DNA of 64,000 nucleotides from Macrothele yani (Eukaryota > Arthropoda > Arachnida > Araneae > Macrothelidae): NCBI GenBank assembly GCA_039090855.1, contig CM077002.1:81286194-81350193 (forward strand), written 5' to 3'. Of the stretch, positions 12,483 through 24,129 are shown one piece after another (position 1 is the stretch's first letter; every line of letters begins with the position of its first letter). Made by a program: the position numbers and the translations under genes. The notes beneath the pieces are model-generated. The model was not told where the DNA came from. It worked only from the letters and a program-made list of their open reading frames with translations, and did not search any database.

Positions 12483-14287
12483 GTAACCACTGATCATCGC
12501 GTGTTCGTTCTCGTGAGCGTTTCCCAATGCCGTATGAAATTCTTTTTTTTTATTGGAAAGGGGGGACACATGGAAGACTGTAATTCCTAGCATTTGCTCT
12601 TTGATGTCCATGATTTTCTTAACGTTCGCTGAAAGAACTCTACGAATATTAAATAGCTTATTCTTTTCAGATATTCAGGTATCTTAATACATGAATCTAA
12701 CATAAAATAACAATTTAGGTTGTTTCGTGAGCGCCAGTAAAAAATATGCTGATAGTGTGGGTAAATAATCTTACAAAAATATTCGGAGAATTACAGGTTG
12801 TAGATGAAGTCTGACTTCTGACTTTTGTACTATGTCTAATCAGCATATCTCTATTCATGATTGTTTTATGGAAGCACACCTCAGTTTATGATTTAAAAAA
12901 AGAGCGGATTCATATCTATTCAGTCCAATAAGCACACTTCTCTTAATGATTGCTTTGTTGAAAACGTAGTGGATTAAAAACGTTTTCAGTAGTTTTGATT
13001 ATTTTTAAGTTTAGGAAAAAAGGTTCGACTCTCTTTTCTGAGGAGTATGAAACATGGATGATCAGCGAATTCTGTATTTTATGCCAGAAATTACTAGATT
13101 TAACTTCCTTTTCTATTTATGAAATCTGAAGCTATCCGAGGAGTATTCGTCTCTATGCTTTTACTTGAGCTGTGCTTCTGGACATGCGTTTGTTTGCTTC
13201 CTTGTGAATTATTGTTTGTAACATTGCTACTAATGTTTCAGATTTAATATTTAATCATTTTCAATGTAGTGGCACCTGGACGCAAGTACTACAATAAATT
13301 TAAACTTACACATTGTTGGAGATTGATGAAATTAATTATGATATTCTTCATGAATAAGAATCCATTAAGATCTGGAAAACGGTGGAGTGAGTGATCTTAT
13401 GATAACATATTGGCAATGATTTTACACTTCTGAAAACCCAAAATGAAGTGACACGCGGGGCGGTGGATTGAAGTATCGAATATCATAAGTGACCATGTTT
13501 ACCCGAGAACAGTGTTTGATGTGGGGTGATTGAAATTCTGGTTGCTTAAAAACTGAAAAGGAGTTCCACACCATGTTAAAAAAAGCTATGTATATCGTCA
13601 AATCACAGTTTTTAACACTGGATTTAAAACGCACACATACGAGCATTGTTTATGTTGAGCTCGATACGTTTCTTACCACCAGTGTGAGGCAATTGGCCAA
13701 TTGCCGGCCTCGTGTCTCTATGGTAGGCGACTACTGTGAGTTCGATTACCGCTACCAGCAACCTACTTTGTAATTTTTCCAGAGCTCTTTACAAATGTTA
13801 CTCGAATGCATGAATCGGCCAGAGAATCGGCCCTGGAGGTGTAAGCAGTTTTAGGAGGTTGCATCAGCGATATGTACCTCAGAATTGGGCTGTCCCGGCC
13901 GAGAATTACAATGAAGGACACGGCTCCATTCTGAGGCAAGAGCTTTTGACATATGAAACAGAAGATAGGTTATTCTTTCAGTATTAGATATTTTTAAATC
14001 ACTTTGGCAATTAGTTGTTAAACGGCGACGATATTCGAGGTCATATAGCACTACTGCTAATAACTTAGTCACCAAGTTACGCATATTTAACAAAAACTAT
14101 ATGAGGTAGAACCACGAAGGGACATTTGAGTTCTTCAGCTGGAAACATCATACTAAAAGATGATAAACAAAAATTCATTCTTTATGTTAACAAATTATGG
14201 ACTTTATATGCTAACAAAAGTTCCGCTGGCAAAATTGTTTGCGCTAAGACACGTGAAACTGTCGGGTACCTTTCGTAACGACTTAAA
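12483..14287. other. AT-rich non-coding; one short perfect palindrome
   Basis: An 18-bp perfect palindrome (GGCAATTGGCCAATTGCC) lies at 13688-13705. It is embedded in a segment that ends with TTCGATTACCGCTACCAGC and could be an old tRNA-derived repeat. Otherwise nothing was recognised. Confidence 0.45.
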
Positions 14288-14400
14288 GGAAATCCGATTC
14301 ACCAGTCTCTTAACCCGATTCACCAGTCTCTCAAATCCGATTCACCAATCACATTATATTCATTATATACAAATCCGATTCACCAGTCCCTGATCACATT
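14288..14400. repeat. Short tandem repeat, about 22-bp unit
   Basis: The word CCGATTCACCAGTC(TCT) occurs four times (near 14296, 14318, 14338 as CCGATTCACCAATC, and 14378). A pair of CACATTATA words is interleaved. The first two spacings are about 20-22 bp. Confidence 0.7.
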
Positions 14401-16634
14401 ATAATGGATTTCTATCTTCATATTTATTTTCAGATTAATTGTGCAAACATAAAAGGTACCGCATATTCTCTAGTCACTGATCACTGGCGCCGTAGAAGGG
14501 AGTACATAACCTTAAGAACGAATACCATCAAAATGTTACAAAATCGTAAGTCTAACAGGCCGTGGAGCTTGAATCCCACATTCTCTTTCTAGATCTTTGA
14601 CTCTCCAGGTCTCTGAGTGCAGTACATTATAGACTAAAGATGGAGATTTTTCTAGGTCTTCCACGTTCAGTTTCACTTTTGCTATTTCTGAGGAAAGCAT
14701 TCCAAATGAAATGCAAGTAAATATGAATTTGTTTTCAAATAGCTTACAAAAAATATGTTTTAGATCACAAAATCTCTTGATCCGGTTTCATGCGATTTTC
14801 TTCTTTGGATTGAGATTAGAAATGCAGATTTGCTATAAACTGAACGCACTTGTTTAGTGTGTAAAAGACGATAATACAAAATTTTAAAACATGCGTCATA
14901 CAGCCAACATAAAATTTCTGTACAACTTAATAATTTGTAGTGAAAACCGTCGATTCCAGATTTTGGACAAAACGTAAAACTTTTGAAATCTCGCTTTTCT
15001 AAAGCAAAGAAATATTCTGGGATGTTCTACTTCTAAACTTTAGATTCTTTTTCCTTCTGCTATCAACAGAAACTATTAGATGTGTACATGTGTGTGCGTC
15101 CGAGCGCGGCGTGAAGCAAAGTTTTCTACACATAACTGTTGGTCACTCTGATACAATATGGCATGCAGATTATTTCCGAGAAGTGTTAAACCTATCCACT
15201 CATGGTTTGCATTTCGTGAGAATGTAATTGGATAACTGGTTAATCTTTTATAGGCCACCAAGAGGAGCAAATCAAATTATTTAACTGACAGCTGAGAACG
15301 TGTGTTAATGCTATTTCCTGAATTATTTCAGGTAGCATTTGAAACCACACTATTCAGATTGCACCACTTTCACCTTTCAGCACGAACTTTTTAAATTTGT
15401 TTTATTTCCTTACAACAATCTCTGAACATGAAATGCAGGTCTTGTTAATTTCATTTCATATGAACACAGTTTGTTCTGCTTGAATGGGGATTTTGATAAA
15501 CATTATTTCGTCGAACCTGTAGTAATTTAGAAATTCCCATTAATCACATTTCTGTCTTTCATCTCTTGGCTCTCTACACATGAGTTCAAATGCCTGATAA
15601 ATGGAAAGTGAAATTTTGGAAACTCCCTCTTTCTATTTTTTCTCCTAACACACACACTTTCGTTACAGTCATGAATATTACATCAAATCGCTTTACTGAT
15701 TTTACATTCTTCCACTGCTCCTGGAAATTTTTCATTTATTTTTCCTTCTTTCCGTTAATTCTTTTAACTTCTTATCTCACACAATTAAGCGTGAGATTAT
15801 CTTGTTATTACAGCTTGAACAAAAATGATCTCACCCGTTCTTTCTTTACTGTGTTCAATTTTCCGGAGTTACCGTTTACATCTTCTTGTTTTGTTGGAAA
15901 TTTTACATCCGGACCTTGATTTTACAGCCTAAAATGCCTACAGAACCTCTCTCTTAGGTCAGTTTTCTTTAATTTATGTACCCTACATGTTTTCATCATT
16001 TTTTTCTGTTTGAATGATTTTCGTTGCGTGCTATGTGTTTCTCCTTCAGCAGTTAAATTCTGAGCTTTAAATTCATTATTTTTGTTGACAATTTTGAAAT
16101 TGCTTTCGCGATTTAACTTTTTTCTAGCTTACCACTGCTATACACGGCGTTGCCTTTCTAATTCACTCGATTTTGTATCATCTTCCAGTTCAGTGGAGCT
16201 TGAAATCTGAGATTACTTTCTAGTTTTAATTAAGTGTCAGTGGGCATTAGTTACAAACTTTTCTAACTGCGATAAAGTTTTAAGTAATCAAGATGATATG
16301 ACGGACCCCAATGCCTTTCGAGTGCACAAGCGCCATTTGTAGTAGGCAGTGTTCTTCAATGTTTAAAACGTGTATATGTGGCGTAGGTTCGTTTTTCTTA
16401 TTCACTTACTTTAAGTGAAGCAGGAGTCACTCAAATAAAGTTCAAGATAGAGTTACTTGCAATTCTTTCTTTATTCCGTCAATATCTCATAAGTACTTCA
16501 CTCGGATATTCCAATAATCATGAAGTACTAATTCGCAACAGCACTAATAATTTACTCTTATTAACGCGAGTTAGTAAACACAATAATAGTTTAACGAGGC
16601 TCTAACACGATATATCTATCAGTCTTTTTCATGC
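14401..16634. other. AT-rich non-coding, nothing recognised
   Basis: Open frames of 62-109 residues occur (the longest at 15590-15919 plus), but their hydrophobic, T-rich translation looks like base composition and not a gene. Confidence 0.5.
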
Positions 16635-16693
16635 AGATAGTGTCTATCGATCTGTGGTGATATATATACACCACAGATCGATAGACACTATCT
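16635..16693. repeat. Perfect 25-bp hairpin with AT loop
   Basis: The left arm (16635-16659) and right arm (16669-16693) are exact reverse complements, separated by the 9-nt alternating loop ATATATATA. The arms contain TGTCTATCGATCTGTGG. No coding or terminator context explains it. It sits about 300 bp from the Tc1-like element and shares no sequence with its ends. Confidence 0.9.
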
Positions 16694-17024
16694 CATAAAA
16701 AAATACCGCTTACAGATTAAGACAGCTTCTAGGACCAACACTAACGCTCCACACTTTGTCTGTTATCTCCAGACGTTATACCTCGTTCTTAGCTTGTGAA
16801 ACATGTACACGTCATTCACTCTTGACTTCAAGAATGCTGCCAACATAACATTCAGTGAGTGAGAAAGTATAACGTTAAGGTTGAAACACTAAATTAAAAC
16901 GAACTCAAAATTTGCAAAGTGAAAGTCAACTAAAAATGAAACTTAAATTAATAGCATACCCTAATATAATATTAACATCCTATTAAAGTATACACTGAAG
17001 AGCAATTGAATTAGAGATACCTTT

Positions 17025-18913
17025 CTAGTAACGTGTAGACCCACCTTTCACCCTGATGACGGCGGCGATTCGTCACGGCATGGACTCGACAAGACACCGG
17101 AAGCGCTGGGAAGCCATACAGATCCACGACCCCTGAACAAGCTCCCACAGTTCACGAAGATTTGATGGAGGGGGTCAGAGCCTTGAACATCTCTCTCGAT
17201 GGCATCCCAGATGTGCTCGATGGGATTGAGGTCAGGTGACCTAGCTGGCCAAGGAAGCGAGGTCACGTCGGTGGAGTGTTAATCAAACCATTCGGATACA
17301 ATTCGGGAGCGATGGCTCGGTGCATTGTCTTGTTGCAGGAAGAGGTCCCCAGTGGAATGTTGAAGACGCACAAATGGGAGCAAGTGGTCGTCCAGGATGT
17401 CCCGGTAACGTTGACCTATGAGGGGCAATGCCACACGTACCAGGGGTCCCATTTCAGTCCACGTACACAGTCCCCAGACGAGAATGCCACTTCTACCAGC
17501 TTGAAGAGTACCCTGCTGGCAAGAAAGATCCATCGCTTCATGTGGTTTGAGCCGTACTCGTATCCGGCCATCCGCATGTACCAACGTGAATCTGGACTCA
17601 TCAGTCCAGGCAACATTTTTCCACATGTCTAGAGTCCAGTGGCGATGTTCCCGCTCCCATTCTAATCTTTGCACCCTGTGATGTGCGGTCAGGAGCGGTA
17701 CCCTCGTAGAACGATGACTTCTGTGCCCCATAGCGAGGAGGTGGTTCTGGATGGTGTGGCTGCTTACACGTTTTTGTGCACCAGCGTTAAATTGCCGAGT
17801 GATTTCTTGCATTGTGGCCCGTCTATCCGCTGTTACAATCCGAGCTAACAGACGATGATCCCGCTTATCCACACGCTGTTGTCCACGGCAGTTGGACTTT
17901 GCAGGGATGGTTTTACCGGATTCGATGTACTCACGGTGCACCCGTGAAACAGTCGCTCGTGAAAATTCCAGTGCCTGCACGATTTCCGAGATGGAGTGAC
18001 CCATTCGCCGCGCCCCGACAATTTGCCCACGATCAAATGCGCTTAGATCCTTCGTCTTAATTAATACAGACATTTAACGTGGACCAGGAACATCAAACGA
18101 AGATCTTCGCTCTTTCCACGTTTATAAGTGAGTCACGGAAAAATTCTCATTGGCCGCCACCGAGAGTCGAACCCAGGGTCTTCCAGTTACTCGCCGGATA
18201 TGCTTCCGCTACACCACAGCGGCCTCGAATTCCTCCGGACTCACACACTCTAACTGCCAAGCCAATTTGGCAGGTTGCTTCTTGGAGCCCCGCACAATGC
18301 TGGGGATTGACCAAAGATGGTAAGCAGCAACTGAAGAAATAATTAGAAGGCGAATGAATAATTAATACAGACATTTAACGTGGACCACGAACATCAAACC
18401 AAGAAGCAACCTGCCAAATTGGCTTTGCAGTTAGCGTGTGTGAGTCCGGAGGAATTCGAGGCCGCTGTGGTGTAGCGGAAGCATATCCGCCGCGTAACTG
18501 GAAGACCCTGGGTTCGACTCCCGGTGGCGGCCAATGAGAATTTTTCCGTGACTCACTTATAAACGTGGAAAGAGCGAAGATCTTCGTTTGATGTTCTTGG
18601 TCCACGTTAAATGTCTGTATTAATTATTCATTCGCCTTCCAATTATTTCTTCAGTTGCTGCTTACCATCTTTGGTGAATCCCCAGCTTTGTGCGGGGCTC
18701 CAACAAACAACCTGCCAAATTGGCTTAGCAGTTAGCGTGTGTGAGTCCGAAGGAATTCGAGGCCGCTGTGGTGTAGCGGAAGAATATCCGGCGCGTAACT
18801 GGAAGACCCTGGGTTCGACTCCCGGTGGTGGCCAATGAGAATTTTTCCGTGACTCACTTATAAACGTGGAAAGAGCGAAGATGTTCGTTTGATATATCCT
18901 TCGTCTTACCCAT
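17025..18913 (-). pseudogene. Tc1-like transposase, DD36E, disrupted
   Basis: This would encode a Tc1-type cut-and-paste transposase of about 340 residues acting on the element's own ends. The original start appears to be the ATG at 18911-18913, giving MGKTK. The insertion 18060-18895 separates those codons from DLSAFDRGQIVGARRMGHS (helix-turn-helix) and creates a false start at 18073 (MSVLIKTKD). Downstream come the second HTH with RIVTADRRATMQEITRQF, the first catalytic Asp in AWTDESRF, the second in LQQDNAPSH, and the Glu in SPDLNPIEHIWD. There are 36 residues between the second Asp and the Glu, counting one stop codon. Defects: TAA at 17279-17281 (a Gln in relatives), a one-base frame change near 17165 in the C-terminal part, then an in-frame TGA within the expected VESMPRRIAAVI segment. 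The coding remnant ends at a TAG (17025-17027). Confidence 0.92.
18060..18895. repeat. Composite insertion of three tRNA-derived repeats (family C)
   Basis: The insertion is flanked by the 13-bp direct repeat ATCCTTCGTCTTA (18047-18059 and 18896-18908), a target duplication at codons 2-6 of the transposase. Inside are three tRNA-like heads: 18152-18224 on the minus strand, 18460-18532 plus and 18761-18833 plus. Each has a perfect A box (TGGTGTAGCGG) and B box (GGTTCGACTCC), with acceptor-stem complementarity GGCCGC/GCGGCC in the first two; in the third the 3' side reads GTGGCC. A shared tail (AATGAGAATTTTTCCGTGAC... to ...GATCTTCGTTTGATGTTC) follows. The first and second units face each other as a large inverted repeat. 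A shared 5' segment (TTCAGTTGCTGCTTACCATC, then CCTGCCAAATTGGCTTAGC) precedes the head in units one and three; the second unit keeps only its CCTGCCAAATTGGCTTTGC part. The 13-bp duplication favours retroposition of the composite as one piece. Confidence 0.85.
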
Positions 18914-19062
18914 AATGCGTCCGAATCTTACTGATTCCCATCGCATCACTCCTTATATTGTCGGATCACTGCACACGTCACGTCGTTTCCGTTTTCAGGA
19001 CCGCCCACAGCGCCACATTTGCATAACACCAGCTGTCTCTAATTCAGTTGCTCTTCAGTGTA

Positions 19063-19538
19063 CTTCATAAGTAACGAGTGCTAGAGAATTGTCCTGCAAG
19101 TACTCACTACATCTTTAGCAACTGGGCAGAAGTACTTTCAATACCCGCGGAAGACAGTAAATACGTTCAACCCGAAAAACGAGTATTGTTGATCTTGAAA
19201 AAATGTCGCTCACATATTTTAATGCCCATTACTCTAACGACATAAAACTGTGCTGCAGTATATGAACCTTTTTCATGTTAAGATAACTGAAAGCACTCCA
19301 TTTTTTATTGTTCAATTCCGTTAGCACAGAAAGTGCAGGAGGTAAATGGTCTTAGTAATTTAAAACAGCTAAGGAATCCTAAAGTTCGTGCCAAAATCAA
19401 AAAGTTTTTTTTATGTGCCTTTGTGCTCATAATTTGCTGAATAACTCTACGTTTTTGGTTTTCTAAAAATCTGAACGCAGCACTTGTATTCTATGTTTAG
19501 CAGGCTAAATTATTTCAGTAAGGTGAAATGCGATTGGC
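19063..19538. other. AT-rich non-coding, nothing recognised
   Basis: No gene, repeat or palindrome recognised. Confidence 0.5.
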
Positions 19539-19744
19539 CAATCCGATGGCCGAGTGGTCACAGGTAGAGGTTTGTGATTAGTCTTTCGAGCTGGGTCTGA
19601 GTTCGAGTCCTGAATGAAGCATCAGTGATTTGTGTTTTACGGCGCTGTTTTTCTCCATTCCTTGAAAACACTCACTCCAAATTAGGGACGGGTCAAGAAA
19701 TGATCATGGTTGTTATCCTTAAACTCCGAAACAAACAAACAAAC
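19539..19744 (+). repeat. SINE-A copy, diverged
   Basis: Head CCGATGGCCGAGTGGTCAC followed by GAGTTCGAGTCC (B-box region). The body shows deletions and ends in AAACTCCGAAACAAAC repeats. It lacks the GACTGCTTATAGCCC segment. Confidence 0.8.
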
Positions 19745-20339
19745 GATATGCATTTGGTTAAATGTTTTGTCAACTGGGTTCATTCATTTTTTTCCTCGAT
19801 CTTTTTTACATCCCAAATTTGCATTTACATCGGAAAAAATGTCATTCAAAAGTTTTTAGGAATTGCAATGATACGCATGAGGCTGCGTTACTTAATAAAA
19901 CTATAATATTCAGAAATATTACATAAGGCAATATGTTTTGGGATTGAACTCAATAATTATTGTGTGCTATTCGAGGGTATGAAATATGCTTGTGAAAAAC
20001 CTACAATGCTAATCACAAATTCAAACTTTATGGCAAGCGTCTTAAAGTTTGAACAGTAACCAGCTACACAAAGTTAGATTTCTGTCTTTAAATTATTTCT
20101 TTGTGAACTCCTAGGATATTTACCGCTACTGAGCCTTAGCCATTTAACATCTATGCTTAAATGTCACCGCTTCTAAGGAGAAACTAACGAAGGATGAATG
20201 CCACACACACAAACAGTGAATTACGACACTTCTATCCGCAAATCAACGAATCACTACCATTGAACTGATTTTCAAACAGATGGTTTGTAATGTGTATCAT
20301 CAATTTAACAGAAATAATGATTTTTAATTAGGTATTTCT

Positions 20340-20573
20340 TGCGGCGCTCAAACCAATATTTCAACATAAGACATCACAAATATGCAGCTCCAGGACCCGA
20401 GTTGTCAAAAGCTTGGGCTTATAGCATATTGCCCCCTCATGGGACTGTTTATCCTACGGGGCGAGCGTCTTCCTTCTCTGGAGCTTGTGGCCATAAGTTA
20501 GGCACGAGCGACATCTTGCAGCCTCAGATGATCGTGCCGGTTGTTAAAGCCCTGATGCAAAAAAATAAATAAG
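20340..20573 (+). repeat. SINE-A copy, very old
   Basis: Head lost or unrecognisable, but the body aligns step by step with SINE-A. TTTATCCTACGGGGCGAGCG corresponds to the TTTGTCTTACGGC part and AAGTTAGGCACGAGCGAC to the AAATTAGGGACGGGCGAC part. GTGCCGGTTGTTAAAGCC corresponds to the end before the A-rich tail. Confidence 0.6.
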
Positions 20574-20794
20574 TAATATTAACATATGTGAATGTTTGAA
20601 CAGTATGCAAAAAAGGAATCCCTCTTGTCCAAGAATATACTGTACTAGGCAGCAACAATGAAGACAACAGAATGGAAAACATTTCATCAAATTGCAGTAA
20701 ATAATTTGCATGAAATTTGCTGCTCAACTATTAAAAGTTAATTCTTAAGTGTTTCAGATTGCAACAGATTCTAGAAACGTTTCAAAATTTCCAT

Positions 20795-21000
20795 TGTTGT
20801 TCTTTATTGGGAGATTAACGACGACCGTGAGCAACTCAGTGGGCTATAAGCAGTCTCACGTCCCTAATTTAGGGCCAATGATTCCAGTGAATGGAGAGAG
20901 CCAGTGCGGTAAGACAACCACAACATCCATGCCTCACGGGGATTTGAACCCAAACCCACTCGTACGAATGATCAGAAGCCATCGCTGCGCCAGCAGGGCG
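20795..21000 (-). repeat. SINE-A copy, head partly deleted
   Basis: Reverse-orientation body with CCCTAATTTAGGGCC and GATTTGAACCC (degraded reverse B box). About 13 bp of the head that contains the A box are missing just before CCAGCAGGGCG. Confidence 0.87.
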
Positions 21001-21580
21001 TCATTTCCATTTTTAGCTCGTGACGTAGTTTACGGATATCAGAGACTAGACGAGTAAAATTTAATGAATGGCAGTTGTCGGATAGACTTCATGACATTTC
21101 AATAAAGTTGTCAAGAGATTATTGTATTCGAATCGGTATACAAGGAGAAAGAGATAGTTGAGTTGCTGATGATATCTTACGAACCCTTATGCCACTATAC
21201 GTTTTTTTTTTTTTGTATTTGTTCAAAAAAATTACTTTTCTTGTATCACAGAGAGCTCTTAACAATGCATTACAGCCAAATACTTATTAATAGCGAGGAA
21301 CTGTACACAAACTATACTATAAATAGTAAAACTATATTAGTAAATAGACTAGTCTATTTTACGCCAAAAAGTTCAGATTACTAGTACAGTTTTACTATTT
21401 TAAACAAAACACTTTTAAATGCTGTTTCCATACATTTCTTTTTAAATTATTACTTCTATTTTACGCTATCGTTACTGAGGTAGGTACTTATCTGCATCTT
21501 TACGTCCTGAAGGTAATGTAAATGTGCAATCATCAGCAGTTCGGTGGGTAGACGTAGCTTGTCCAACCGAAGCTCCAGCA
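21001..21580. other. AT-rich non-coding, nothing recognised
   Basis: Nothing recognised between two minus-strand SINE copies. Confidence 0.5.
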
Positions 21581-21796
21581 GTTTTTGTTTTTATTGGAGG
21601 TTTAACGACCACCGTGAACAACTCAATGGGCTATAAGTAGTCGCTCGTCCCTAATTTATTGCCACTGGTTCTAGGGAAGGGAAAGATTCAGGGCCGTAAG
21701 AAAAATACAACATCCATGCGTCACCGCGATTCGAACCCGGACACCTTTCGAACGAATGATCAGAAGCAATCGCTTAGACCACTGCGCCACCGGGGC
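21581..21796 (-). repeat. SINE-A copy, full length
   Basis: T-rich left end, reverse body, reverse B box GATTCGAACCC and a complete head to CGGGGC. Good conservation. Confidence 0.9.
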
Positions 21797-21851
21797 GAAG
21801 CAGGAGTTTTTTAAAAAAAGCTTTTCTTTCTAAAGAACAGCTTTCTTCCAC

Positions 21852-22061
21852 TTTTTGTTTCTGGATTTAACGGCCACTGTGAGCACCTCTAAACGCTATA
21901 AGCAGTTTCCTGTCCCTCATTTAAGACCATCGGTCACAGGGAAGGGAGAGAGCCAGTGCCGTAAGACAAACATGTCGCCCATGCCACCTCAGGGATTCGA
22001 GCCCGGGCCCACTCGGACGAACAGTTAGAAGCCAGCTCTTATACCACTGCACCACCGGAGA
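21852..22061 (-). repeat. SINE-A copy, full length, diverged
   Basis: Same orientation as the preceding copy and only about 55 bp away. Has CTCATTTAAGACC in place of the usual CCTAATTTAGGGCC and a reverse B box GATTCGAGCCC. Confidence 0.87.
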
Positions 22062-22686
22062 GACCAAAAGTAACTTAAGATCCGTTCTTAAAACTTCTTG
22101 AGACATTTTAGTGAATAACTGATTCGTTCTTCATAAAGTTTAGAGGATTATTTTCAAATTCATAAGTTAGGTTTCGAAATGCATGGGAATCATTTTTATT
22201 TGATAAAGTACTGTTGCTTATTCCACAATAAAAACATTAGATGTGTCGTCCTACATGGATGGCAATTTTCCCGTAAGCATGAATTTCCTGTATTTCTTGG
22301 CCCAGCGAGAACATCTGAGGTTTAGCGTTCATGTCAAGTGGTGACATCTCAGTCGGAAAATGCTACAACGTTTCCTCTCGAGGAGGACGTGAAGATGGAG
22401 ACCCTGTCGTGTCATCCGGTTGGTTAGTTCTTTCAGCGCATGCAGAAGTCGTGACTTCCTTTTCTTTTTACTGTTCCACTTTTATTTCTCCGTAGTTATG
22501 CTGCACACTGAGTCTTTCATATTTTCTTGGAGCTGCGCGAGAGACTTCAGTAAACTGTTATCTTACTTTTACGAATAACAAAAACTGAATGACAGTGGCA
22601 AAACATTTTATTAATTTTGTCCGATATTCAAGCCGTAATCATAGACTTACCAGATCTTATAATATAAACCTTATAAAATTTTTCCG
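22062..22686. other. Non-coding, nothing recognised
   Basis: No gene or repeat recognised. The segment is slightly less AT-rich near 22300-22440. Confidence 0.5.
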
Positions 22687-22896
22687 TCGGCGTATCGGTG
22701 GCAGAGTGGTCTGAGGCACTGATTTCTAACTGTTCATCTGAGATGGGTCTGGGTTCGAGTCCTCGATGAAGCATGGGTGACACATTTGTCCAATGGCCTG
22801 GAATCAGTTGCCCCAAATGTTGAACCCCCAACTGCTCACAGGCGTTAAAGTTGCTCATGGTAGTCGTAAAATCCCAAAACAAACAAGCAACAAAAA
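22687..22896 (+). repeat. SINE-A copy, diverged
   Basis: Head CGGTGGCAGAGTGGTCTGAGG (A box) and GGTTCGAGTCC (B box), then the body with several deletions and an A-rich end. Confidence 0.85.
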
Positions 22897-24129
22897 TGTC
22901 CTTTGCCGTTTGGAAACCCGTTAACATTTTATAACGTAGTATCCTCCACTTATCAAATAAATCAAAATTTGAAGGTAGTCCAACTCATTACATTTTTTTT
23001 AAAGAAACGGCGTGACATTGTGTTATGTTAAGTGAAAACGTGATGAAACGCATCGATTGAGCACGCGCACAATTCAAATAGTTATTACATTCTTCCATAT
23101 ATTCCTGTGCTTCGAAATGTCTAGAACTACTCTAAAAGCAATAAAAACATTTATGAACCCGAAAATAACCAACTTAAGCAGCTTTAAAGAACAATGAATA
23201 AATTCTCAGCGTGAGAGAGCTTTTATTTCCATTGACACCAATTTAAGATTACTCAATGCAACCCTGATTATATGGACGACCCAATAGATCCTTACGTACG
23301 TATGTATATCATTACAAGTATTCACCAGCACTCTGCTATCAGTGCTTCTTTCTTTTTACATTTATTTCAAACACCTTTCTTAACTTGAAATGGTAATACG
23401 TACACTTGGGAGGTGACATGATATACAAGAAGGATCATTTAGTCTCACAGTAGGTATCTGCGCTGTTAGTGCTAGCGATACACCACTTATCCTGTTTATT
23501 ACATACTTCTTTCATCTTATTGTACATTATAAATTCAAACGTCTTGCAAGTGTTTCTATTACTGATGGAGTAGTAAATAAATGGAAGAGAACGTCTCTCT
23601 AACTTTTGAAAGGAAGTTAGAAATTTTATGACGCGCTCATGCTGTTGAAAGGTCATCGGCCCTAGGGCGTGATTTCAACTTAGGCGTGTCAGCAAGTTGC
23701 TGCTGTATTTAGAGCTGCTAAATATAGGCCGAAGCTGCACCCAAGTGCCATCGCAACATGTGACTGTAAAATGAAACCTCAACAGGCCAACCACTCTCAA
23801 AATCCCCTCACACCGAAAGGTTTAAACGAGAACATGCTACTCTTGCACTGGAATGAAAATGAAAGGGCTTAGATAGATGGGCAATTCTTTCAGGATTGGT
23901 TCAGGAATCATTTTGCGGTTAAACCTGAGAAATATTTTCAGAAATATAATCTAACTAATAAAATAGTACTAATCCTCGATTTACCTTAAAAATGCCTTTA
24001 TCTATCTTAAAATCTCGGATAACACTAACTTTAATATTCGTATGTTATTCTAGCCCCAAACACAACTTATCTGATCCAGCCATTATACTAGAGAGCCATA
24101 TAAACTGTCAATGCATATTGCGTGCACAG
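22897..24129. other. AT-rich non-coding, nothing recognised
   Basis: No supported feature. Open frames are short. Confidence 0.5.

Larger units (their letters stand above)
16991..19062 (-). mobile_element. Complete Tc1-like (DD36E) element, interrupted
   Basis: The element proper is 16993-19060, flanked by TA on both sides (16991-16992 and 19061-19062), the target duplication of the Tc1/mariner superfamily. Terminal inverted repeats of about 25 bp begin CACTGAAGAGCAA at the left, and the right end is its reverse complement with one mismatch. The transposase lies on the minus strand. Removing the 836-bp insertion (18060-18895) and one copy of its 13-bp duplication leaves about 1.2 kb, the usual size for this type of element. 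The element is inactive through stops, a frameshift and the insertion. Confidence 0.92.

Noticed and set aside
15590..15919. 109-residue open frame rich in Phe, Leu and Ser
   Set aside because: Looks like base composition (T-rich strand). No start context or domain.
18079..18838. Four open frames of 75-87 residues with near-identical pairs on opposite strands
   Set aside because: They are translations of the inverted tRNA-derived units in the insertion, not genes.
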